A stretch of 64,000 nt of DNA from Elusimicrobiota bacterium (GTDB taxonomy: Bacteria > Elusimicrobiota > Elusimicrobia > Elusimicrobiales > UBA9959): contig JAGVVD010000058.1 of NCBI GenBank assembly GCA_019135865.1, forward strand, positions 62,001 through 126,000. The letters run 5' to 3'. A model generated the notes under the pieces. That model worked only from the letters and a program-made list of their open reading frames with translations. It did no database searches and had not been told where the DNA came from. The first letter of the stretch is position 1, and each line of letters begins with the position of its first letter. The translations under genes were made by a program, and so were the position numbers. Positions 1-10,200 of the stretch are shown here, one piece after another.

Positions 1-3000
1 TGAAGCCGTCGAGGCCGTTCCAGTAATTGGCGCCCTCTTTTATCGTTATCTCCACCCTGTTGACGCTGGAGGAGGAGGAGCCGACCAGCGCGTCGGCGGC
101 CGTGCCGGAAACGGCGTTCATCAGGCGCGCCGCCACGCCCGCCCCGCCGGCGCCCCCGTAGAAATCGCCGTTCAGGGGCAGCGTGGAGACCACGACGCCG
201 GGCGACTTGTCCACGGTCACGGAGATGGTGGAAACGGTGACCAGGCCGGTGACGTCCTGCGCCTCCACGGCGATGTAGTAGGGATTGTTCGCCGGGTCCA
301 GGTCGGCGGGGACGGGCAGGTCCGAGGAGACGCTCCAGCTCACGGTGCCGGCCGTGGCGCCGTAATCTGCCGTCCTGTTCCTGTCCGGCGAGTCCAGGAC
401 GAAAGCCGAGTCCCAGTCCCAGAAATACCTGTCGGCGCCGTCCTCGTAATAGATACGCACCTTGAGGCCGGCGGAGGCCGCGCCCTTCAGCCCGGCGAGA
501 TCGGCGTTGGCCGTGCCGGCCACCTGCGAGAGGGAGCTCATGAAGCCGCCCGCCGCCGGCGTGCCCACGAACACCGAAGGCGGGGTGTCGTCCACGATGA
601 AGCGGCGGTAACTGACGCCGCCGTAGGGGAAGCTGTCCTGCGTATTGCCGGCCAGTGTCCCGTCGCCGAGGCGGGCGCGGTCGCGCGCGCGGGCCTGGAT
701 GAAGTATTCCCTGTCGCTGACCCAGACCCCGGCGCCCAGGGTCTTCTTCCAGGGGGAGGTGCCATCGGTCACGTCCAGCCAGGCCTCTGGATTGGCCTCG
801 TGGAATTCCGCGCCGTTGAAATACACGCTGGCGCCGGCCTGCAGGTACCAGAGCTTGTACTGCCCGGTCTGCAGCGACTCTCCCCCGTAATAGTTCTCCT
901 GCGGGTCCAGGGCCGTGCCATTGAGCGCGTCCAGGCCGGCCAGCTGCGTGGAAAGATAACGCTGGTCGTGCGCCGGCTTGACGATGTAGGCCGTGGGCGA
1001 ACTCTTGTCCACGTAGAAGACGAAACTGGACCTGCCGACCTCGAAGACGCTCTGCTGGTTGCCGGCCTGGTCCAGCGCGCGCGACTTCATCAGGTAGCGG
1101 CCGGTGGAAAGTCTGGAATTAAGGACGGAACCGGGATAATTCCAGGAAGCCGAAACGGGCAGCGCCACCCAGGAGGAGGCGAAATAGTCGAAGGTCGAAC
1201 CGCCCCATTGCTTATTGTCCTGGTCGTAGGCGACCAGCTGGAACTCGTTGAGGCTCAGCCCCGCGACATTGTTGCGGGGGGCGGCCCCCGGCGCGGGATC
1301 GGCGGCCGTGCCGGAAAGCACCGCGAGGTCCTTGTAGACGTAGCCGGCGACCGGCCGGGTGGTCACCGCCAGCGGCGGAGTGGTGTCGAACACTATGGCG
1401 AGCGCCGGGATATCCGGGTAGACCGAGAGATTGCCGGCCAGGTCAGCCGGACGCAGCAGGAACTCGTACTGGTAGCCGGTCTGCAGGCCCCAGCCCGCGG
1501 CGGCCGCGGTGGACCAGTCCACAGTGCCGCAGGAAGAGCCGTCGCAGCTGCCGTCCGCGTTGCCGCCCGACGGCACGGCGAGGGAGATATCCGAAGCTGC
1601 GCCGCAGCTCCCCCAGGTCCCGGAGTTGTAACATTCGGCGGTGCCGGCATTGCGTATCCTCAGCCGCAGCGCGTTCACCGAAAGACCGCCCAGCGTATTC
1701 ATGTCCCGCGCGGTGCCCCGGACCTCGGCCAGGGAGTTGTAATTCCCGGCCGCCGGCAGGCTTACGAGACCGTAAGGGGGCTGGGTATCGCTGTAGACGT
1801 TGAAAGCCGCGTTGCCTCGCGTCAGCGGCGAAATGCAGTACTCGTCGCCCTCGCACTGGCCGCCTGGCGACTCGCCGTACGAGCGGATGGAATAGGAGGA
1901 ATTGGCCACGGCCCAGGCCGTGGTGGAGACGGAGAACATCCAGTTGCCCGCGCCGCCGGAGGTGGAGACCGGCACGTTCCAGTACGGGGCGGCCACGTAC
2001 TCGCCGGACGAGACGTACTGCTTCCAGTCCTGGCCGTCGGAATTGCGCGTGATGCGCACCGCCACGGACTGGGAGTACTGGCTGGTGCCCTCGATATTGG
2101 CGAGCGTCTCCGGTTTGAAACGCTGGTTGACGCCCGGCGCGGTTATATAAGTGACGGGCACGTTCTCGGCGAAGCGGAACCTGCGGTCGTAGTCCACCCT
2201 GGCGGGCAGGTCCGTGCCGGCTATGTTGCCGGCCTTGTCCCTGGCCCGGGCCGAGAGCCTGTAAACGCTCTTGGGCGAGAGGAAGCCCGGCGGAAGGGCG
2301 TAGGTCCAGTCGCCGCCGGCCAGCGTCCCGGAGTCTATCCAGATATCGCAGGAACCGGCGGGGCCCACCCAGGCGCTGCCGTCCCAGCATCTGTCGTCGG
2401 CGGTGCCGCCGGAGCAGTCGTCGTTGGGCACGTCGGTCTTCTCGCGGATGATGCGCAGTCTCACCACGCTGAGTTCGCCCAGGCCATAGTCCTCGGCCGT
2501 GCCTGCCAGGCTGGTCATGCTGGTGAACTTGTAGGAATCGGCGCAGCCCTGGACTTCGGCCGGCGCGGTTACGGCCGACGCCGGGGTCGTCACGTCCACC
2601 GTGAAATAGTTGGTGGCGTGCGCGGTCTGCAGGTTGCCGGCCAGGTCCTTCACGCGCGCCACGACGTAATAGGTGGTATCGTTGGTCAGTTTCGCGGGGT
2701 CTATGTAGTATTCCCAGGTGCCGGAGGAGACGCCCATCAGGGAGGTGCCGTCATTATAGGTGCCCGCGAAAGGCATCGCGCCGTAGCCGAACTCCGGTTC
2801 GTCCTGGGTCAGCGTGAAGTCGGCGCCGTCCCACCACTTGCCGTCGGAAAGCCGCCGGAAAGCCACCTGCACGCTCTGGGAGGCGGTCGTGGTGCCCAGG
2901 CCGGCCTCGTAGTTGCGCGGGGCGGCGAAAGGCGAATAGTCGCCCGCCGCGCCGGTAAACATAGAGAGCGTCTGGTAGAAACCGCCGTGCTCCGGCACGC

Positions 3001-6000
3001 CGGCGTAGCGCCCGCCCGCTCCAACGACGGCGGGAGGGGTCTTGTCCACGCCGAAGGCCGAGGTCGTGAAAACGGTCTGGTAATTGCCGGCCAGGTCCCT
3101 GGCGCGCGGGATCATTTCATAACGGTAGCCCTCTGTGAAGAGCGTGCCATAGACGGAGTCTCCCTGCGAAGTCCAGGCCGCGTCCTCGGTTATCCCGGAG
3201 CCCGATACGTCGATGGGCAGGTTGAAGCCCATCGTGCCGCCCCAGCCGCCCACACCGTTGTAGTAATCGTAACCGTCGCCGGCCGAGCCTGTGCGCCTGA
3301 GCATAAGCCTTACACCCGCCGGGTCTATGCCCGAGGCCTTGCTCTCCGGCGAACCCAGCGAGGTGTCCAGCGCCGTGCCGGCCAGCGGCGTACTTACGGC
3401 GAAAGCGAAGGAATCATGGACCGGGAAAGTGGAGACCGAGACCGGCAGGTCGTGGTCCACGGTGAAATACCTGGGCGAAACGCCGGTGGGATTGGACAGG
3501 GACCTGTTGGAATTGCCCGCGTAGTCCACGGCCCGCACGTAGAGCTTGAACTCCTGCGGATTGGCCAGGGCCGCGAAATAGGCGGTGAGCGCCGCGTCCG
3601 TGAACGTCCAGCTGTCCTGGTGCACCTCGCATTCCAGCCAGGAGCCGCCCGCCGAATAACTGTCGAAGGCCGCGCCGCCCCAGAAATTGTTCAGCGCGTT
3701 GGACACGGCGACGTAGACCTTCTCCACCCCCGACGCCTCGATCTTATCGGAAGCCGGGTCCGGGTCCGGGTCCGACTTGGGACCGTAGAACTCCGCCACG
3801 TTCTGATAATTGCCCGAAGCGGCAGGATAGTCCACGGACGCGGTCGGCGAGGAGAGGTCATAGCGGAACGTGGCCGCGCTTCCCGAACCGCTGTTCTGGT
3901 TCCCCGCCTTGTCCCCGGCCAGCAGCCGGACCTCGTACTCCCAGCCGTCCTTGAAAATGGTGCCGGCCGCGAACTGACCGTCGCTGTACTGGAAGAAACT
4001 GCCGGCCAGCGTGGCCGGCAGGACGGCGGCGCTGGAATAGAAGACCGAGCCGTTCCAATTGTCGCCGGCGCCGGTGGTGGAGGCCAGCCGTATCTGGAAG
4101 TTCTGGGAGACGCGCGCTCCGGGAGCGGTGTCCCAGGCGGTACCGCGGAGCTCCGGCAGCTCGCCCGCGCGGTGCGCGGTCTTGGCGGGCAGCGTGACGG
4201 CGGTCACGGGCGCGAGCCCGTCCATCACGAATTCCCTGCCGGGGCCGGGATATTCCTCGCCGTTCACGGTATGCGTGGCCTTCGACACCACCCTGAAGTT
4301 CCCGCTCACGCCGGCGCCCCAGCTATCGGACGGGATGCTCCACTGCCAATTCTCGCCGTCGAAGGTCACCACCCCCACATAACCGGAAAAAGCCGAAGTG
4401 GAGACCCAGGCGGAGCCGTTCCAGACCAGGTCGTCGTTCCCGGTCCCCTCCGTAAGGTCCGCACCGTAGTCCGTGATCCTGAGCTGCACGGTGGTGGCGT
4501 TGAGCGCCGTACCGGAGAGTACCGGCGGCGGGCTGGGATTCAGGTGCGGCAGCGAAGCGTCGGGCCAGTCTATGGTGGAAACGGGGCCCGGAACCAGCAG
4601 CTTGAACCTGATGTAGGGCCCCGGCGCGGGGGAACCCGGCTTGACCACCTCGTTGCCGGCCTTGTCCACGGCCTTGGCGAAAATGCGGTAATAGATGCCC
4701 TCCTGCACCGCGATCCAGGTAGGGGAGGAGGCGCCGGTGGCGGTCCAGGCGTCGCCCGGCCCGAGCGAGGCCTCGTAGAAGAGCTCCTCCGCCGAATCCC
4801 AGGCGCCGGTAGCCCTGTTCCACCAGCCGGCCGGCGCCGCTTCCTTGTAATAGGAGACCAGGACTTTATCCAGAACGCCCGGCGAGGTGTCGGAAGCCGT
4901 GCCGGAGATCACCGGCACGTCCACCGCCAGCTCGGAGAGATGGGCCGGATAGGATACGGTGGAGGCGGGGAGAGTGAAATCCGCCGTTACGCCGGTGGCG
5001 CTGCTGTAGGAAAGGCCCCAGTTCCCGGCCCTGTCCACGACCCTCGCGTCCATGTCGTAGAGGATATCGGTGTCCCAGGGGGAACCGTTGAGCTGCCACC
5101 AGGTGCCGCCGGGGCTCAGCGTGCCGTAGAGGGTTACGTCGTTCCAGACCTGCGGCGCATCCTCCAGGGTCCAGGAGGAATCGCTGACCCGCCAGTAATG
5201 GTCGTCGCTGCGGCGCTTGATGCGCACCTCCACCTTTTCCACCTCTCCGGGCGGGATGTCGGCGGCGGTGCCCGTGACCCGGCCCTGCTGGGTGATATAG
5301 AAACCGGAAACCGGATAGGTCACGGCCGCGGTCGGGGCCCCCACCTCATAGACGAAGGCGGTGGTGGAGAACAGAACCTCGTTGTTCCCGGCCTTGTCGA
5401 AGGAACGGGGGGCCACGAGGAAAGAGCGGCCGGCCTTCCAGAAATTGAGGCCGGCGAGGCCCGACTGCGGCGGGTCCCAGTGCCAGTCCTCGTAATTGGA
5501 GTCGAAAACAGCGTCGTCGGCCGCGGCCAAAGGCCAGTTGGACAGCGGCGGCTCGGAGGAGGACCAGTCGGTCAGCACATTGTCCCAATAGTAGGTGGTA
5601 CTTTCGCCCAGAGCGCCGCTGGGCAGGCGCAGAACCTTTAGCCTGACCCCCGTCAGGACGCCGCGCGTATTATCCACCGAGGTGCCCGTGATGGAAGCGA
5701 ACTTGTAGTTGAAATGCTGGCCGTCCGGCGGGAAGGTCACGCCCGAATCGGGACTCTCGGGGTCCGCCCTGTATTCGTCGTAGACGAAGTAGGCGGTGGA
5801 AAGCGGGACCTGATAATTGCCGGCTCCGTCGACCGCCCTGGAGACCACGCGGTAGCGTATGGAATGCTGCCAGGCGGGGCTGGTGAAGGTCCAGGTGCCG
5901 GAGCTCCGTCCCACATAGACGGCGTCGAACCAGTGGGCGCCGTCCGTGAGGTCTCCGATGTCCCAGTCGGCGGGATCGGGGTCCCCGTTATAGGTCTTGC

Positions 6001-7200
6001 CGCTCGAATCGTCGTAAATATGAACCTTCACCGCCGCCACTTTGCGGGCGGCGTAGGCGCTGACATCGTCGTTGGCGGTGCCGGTTATCGCGGCGAGGGA
6101 GCTCTTGTGGTCGCCGTCGGCTAGGCCGGTGAAATTGGATGCCGGGACCGAATTGTCATAATAGAACGTGTGCACGCTCTCCGCGCCCAGGTTGCCGGTG
6201 CCGGCGGTCTCGGTTATATCAACGGCGTTGTCGCGGGCGCGGGTATGCACCCGGTATTCGGCGTTGTCGGTCAATTGTCCGGCCGGTACCATGGGGGTGT
6301 CCCACACCATCGGATCGCCGCCGAGCATGGAGGCCACGGGCCAGGTGGAAGGCTGCACCGTCTTCCACTCGACCCCGGTCCACCAGCCGGCCGGGATGTC
6401 GCGCTCCACGATGGTCTCCACCTCGTAAAGCCCGGCGGCCAGGCCGCCGGCTCCCGGATAGTCCTTGGCGGTACCGGTTATTTCCGCCAGGGAGGAGGCC
6501 GAGAGGTAAGAATCGTCCCCGGGGAACGTCAGGAGGGAGACCGGCCCCGTGTTATCGAAAGTGACGGTCTTGTCGGCCGTCTGATAGGTGTTTCCGGCAT
6601 TGTCGTAGACGCGCGCCCGCATGGTGTACGTGGTCCCGCTGGTAAGCGAACCGGAGAAGCCCGTGTAGCTCCAGGGATCGACGTCCGCTGCGGCCACCCA
6701 GGTCGAAGGATTGTTGACGAAGGCCGAACCGTCCCAGTAATGATCGTCGGAGCGGCGCCTGAGCTGTATATCCACCCTGGCGGGCCCGGAGATGCCGTCG
6801 GAGGAGGAACCGGCCAGCTCGAGCAGCTCCTTGAGCGTAACGCCGCCGCTCTGCGGCGTGGTCATGGAGCCGGCCGGCGGGTTATTGTCATAGGTGAAGA
6901 CGGCGCCGGCGCCGGGGGTCTCCCGGCCGCCGTTAAAGCCGTAGGCGCGGCTCCTGATCTTGTACTGGCGTCCGGAGAGCAGCTTGGCCACGGGGGTGGT
7001 ATAGGTCCAGGTCTGGAAGACCACGTTGTAATCACTGTCCAGCCACTGCTCGGTCTGCGCCGCGAAGTTGGCCCCGTCGTACCAGGTGGAACCCTGCGTC
7101 AGGTCCTGGATGCTCGTCCAGATATCCGCGGCGTCGGCGGATGCTCCGCCCGCTAACTGCGCTATGCCGGCCGCGTTGTAATAGGGCAGCGCCGGCCGCG
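1..7200 (-). repeat. Array of about 18 Ig-like VDxTPP/ITGTAxD protein repeats
   Basis: The pattern ITGTAxD or a close variant recurs about every 390 bases, for example near 6460, 6070, 5680, 5260, 4890, 4510, 3370, 2490, 1690, 1300, 500 and 95. Each module also has a Y-x-D/V-D-x-x-P-P opening. Many contain an aromatic W/Y-D/N-G motif such as HYWDG, KWWDG or NYWNG, which looks like a conserved surface loop. The array continues beyond the left edge. Confidence 0.8.
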
Positions 7201-10200
7201 TAATGGACGAAACAGGATAGGCCCCTATCGTCAGCGTGCTGGCCAGCGTGGAATAGCCGCCGCCGGTATTGGTCACTTTTATGTCCCAGGGGCCCGCGGC
7301 CGCCCCCGCGGCCACGCTGACGGTGGCTTCGGCGTGCTGCGCATCGATGACGTTCACCCCGCCCACGGTCACCAGACCGTAGAGCACGTCCACGTCCAGG
7401 CCGGCCTGGAAATAGTTGCCGGTTATATAGAGGGTCTCGTTCTCGGCGCCCCTGCCCAGTTCGCCGGGATGGATACCGGTTATCAGCGGTTTCGGACCCA
7501 CGGAAAAGCCGTTGAGCTCCCGGTGTTTGCCGCCGTCAGGGTTGGTTATGAAAACGTCCCCGGCGCCGGTGGCGGCGCTTATGTCCACGTTCAACTGCAC
7601 GTCCACGCGGCCGGAATTCTGGTAAACGGTCTGCAGCACCGTGATGCCCGGATTGGCGAAGGTCACCGCGGGACTCCCGCCGATATTGCTGAAGCCCGAG
7701 CCCAGCACCTGCACCCAGATCCCGCTCACGCCCTGGTCGCCGACGGCCGGGACCAGCGAGGTGATGTCCGGCTTTGGATTGACCGTGAAGGAGGCGTAAT
7801 TGCGGCCGGCGTCGGGATTTATCACCGAGATAACGCGGGCCCCCAGCGTGGCGGTCTCCGAAATGGTGCCCACATGCACCGTGAAGGACGAGGGATGGTA
7901 GGTATAACTGGAGATCTCCACGTCCGCGCCCAGGTCCGCCGTGCAGCCGCTCTGGTAGCCGGACACGAGATCTATCTTTATATCCTGGTAGTTCGCGCCC
8001 TGGCCCCTGTTGCCCGGGGAGACCGCCGAGATGACGGGCGCGGGGTTCACCGTGAAGGTGCTATAGACTATATCGTAGCCCTCGTCGGTGTTCTGCAGCC
8101 TGATGAACTTGTCGCCGGCGGCCGCGTCGGTGGAGATGGAGATGGTGACCTGCGCGGTGGCGGAGTTCTGCAACGAGGCCGCGGCGGGATAGGGCTGCAC
8201 CTTGCCGGTGGCGCCGCCCTCGAAATAGGCGCCCATGCCGGCGACGAAGCCGCTGCCGTAAAGGGTTATGACCTGGTTGAGCGCGCCGGCGCCCCTGACG
8301 GCCGGAGCGGCGTAACGGAACCGGGGGCGCTGTTTCACGGTGAAGGCCCCGGGCAGCGTGTCGGAGCCGCCGTCCGGGTTGAACACCGTGACGTCGCGCG
8401 GTGTATCCACGGGAGAGGCCTCGGGATCTATCGAAATATTGACCACCAGGGTGTCCGGCGGCGACGGCGTAACGTTGTTTATCGTAATGCCGGTGCCCGG
8501 CGAAAAGACGACGTCGTTGAGGCCTATGCCGGCCTGCAGGTAACCGCCGCTGATGGAGAGGTTGTAATTGGAGGCCCATTGCCCCAGGCTGCCCGGGGTA
8601 AGCGACACTATCGACGGCGCCGCGTTTATGTAGAGCAGCGGCGAATCGCTTATGCTCCTGCCGTAGTCGGGGTTGGTCAGTTTTATATAGCGCCCGCCGG
8701 TCTTCGCCCCGGGCGCCACCGTCAACTCCATGGAGATGAGGCCCGCGGAATCCCGGTTGAAGGAATTTATGGTGATGTCCGGGTCCGGCGTGTCGCAGGA
8801 GGTGTAGGTGGAGATCACTATGCCGGCCTGCGTCAGGCCCGCCTGGAAATAGTTCCCCTGCAGGCGGACGTTCTGCGCGGCCGCGCCGGCGCCCAGTTTA
8901 TTGTCGGTCCAGCCGGAGACCTCGGTGGTCAGCTGGCCGAACGCCGGCCTGGTACTGACGGTGAAAGGGCTCCAGTTGCTGGTGAAAGAACCGCCGTCGG
9001 GATTGGTTATGCGAAGGTCCTTGGTACCGGTCTGGGCCGCGCCGTCCACGTTGACCGTGACGGTGAAGGAGGCCGGCACATGCGTATAGTCGTAGCCGGT
9101 GACGTTCACGATGGTGTCCAGGAACTCCACCAGCGCGCCGTTCTGCAGGTTGGCGCCGTTTATCACCACCTCCCGTCCCTGCGCGGCCTGGCCCAGTTGC
9201 ACGGGTTGCAGCGTGGTGAAGGAAGGCCCGTAGGTCACGGCGACCTGGTCCGCCAGCGTATCCGAGCCCCAGTCCAGGTTGGTGACCCTTACATCGTAGA
9301 TGGTGTCGGGGTCGGCGGTGGGAGCGATGTCCACCTGGCATTGCAGGGTATTGGCGCTGAGCACGCTGGTCCAGTCCACCGAAATGCCGCCCTCCGGAAA
9401 GGAGACCTGCGCTCCCGAGACGAAGTTGGAGCCGCTGATCGTGAGCACCCTGTCGGTGGCGCCCTGACCGAAACTGAGCACGGCGGGGTCGGTGACGGCG
9501 GTGACCGAGGGCGACGGCGTTATCTGGAAGAAAGAATCGCCGGGGACCTTGGAGTCGTAGCCGCCGTCCGGGTTGATGACGGTAAAATTCTGCCAGCCCA
9601 GCGGGCACGAGGTGCCGATGGAGACGTTGACGGACATGGAGGAGGCGTAATACCCGTAACCGAACTTGGTTATGCCGTTGGGACCGCTGGGCAGGCCGAA
9701 ATCCACGACGGCGCCGCTCTGGATGTAGGAGCCCTTTACCCATATCAGCCTGTTGGCCGCCCCGCGGGCCAGCCTGTTGCGGGGCGTGGCGTCGGTGCCC
9801 TCCGCCTTGGCCTCGTCCATTACCGGTTTCGGATTTATCGTGAAGTCGCCGCTCTTGGTGGTCCTGCCGCCGTCCGGGTTGGTGACGGTGATATCGCCGG
9901 CTCCGTAGTCGGGAGCGCCGGAGACCCCTATCTCCACCCTTATCTGATTGCCGCCGTCGAAAGTGACCTGCTTGACCGTCACCCCGGCCGCCGAGAAGGC
10001 CACCGAGCAGCCGTTCATGAAGCGGCTGGTGGCGTCGGTTATGGTTATGGTGCTGCTGGCTATATCGGCGCCCCGGACCTTGGGACTCAGTGTCAGATTA
10101 TCGCCGCCGAGAGCTTCGCCCGGGCGGTAATTGACGGTGAACCAGCCCGGGCGCGTGGAGGCCGCCCCGTCGGGATTGGTCACGGTGACGTCGCGCGCGC

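Noticed and set aside
800-5641. Very long plus-strand open frame antisense to the giant gene
   Set aside because: The product is Gly/Arg/Val-rich with no domain, while the minus-strand frame gives clear Ig-like repeats throughout. High-GC codon bias keeps the antisense frame free of stops.
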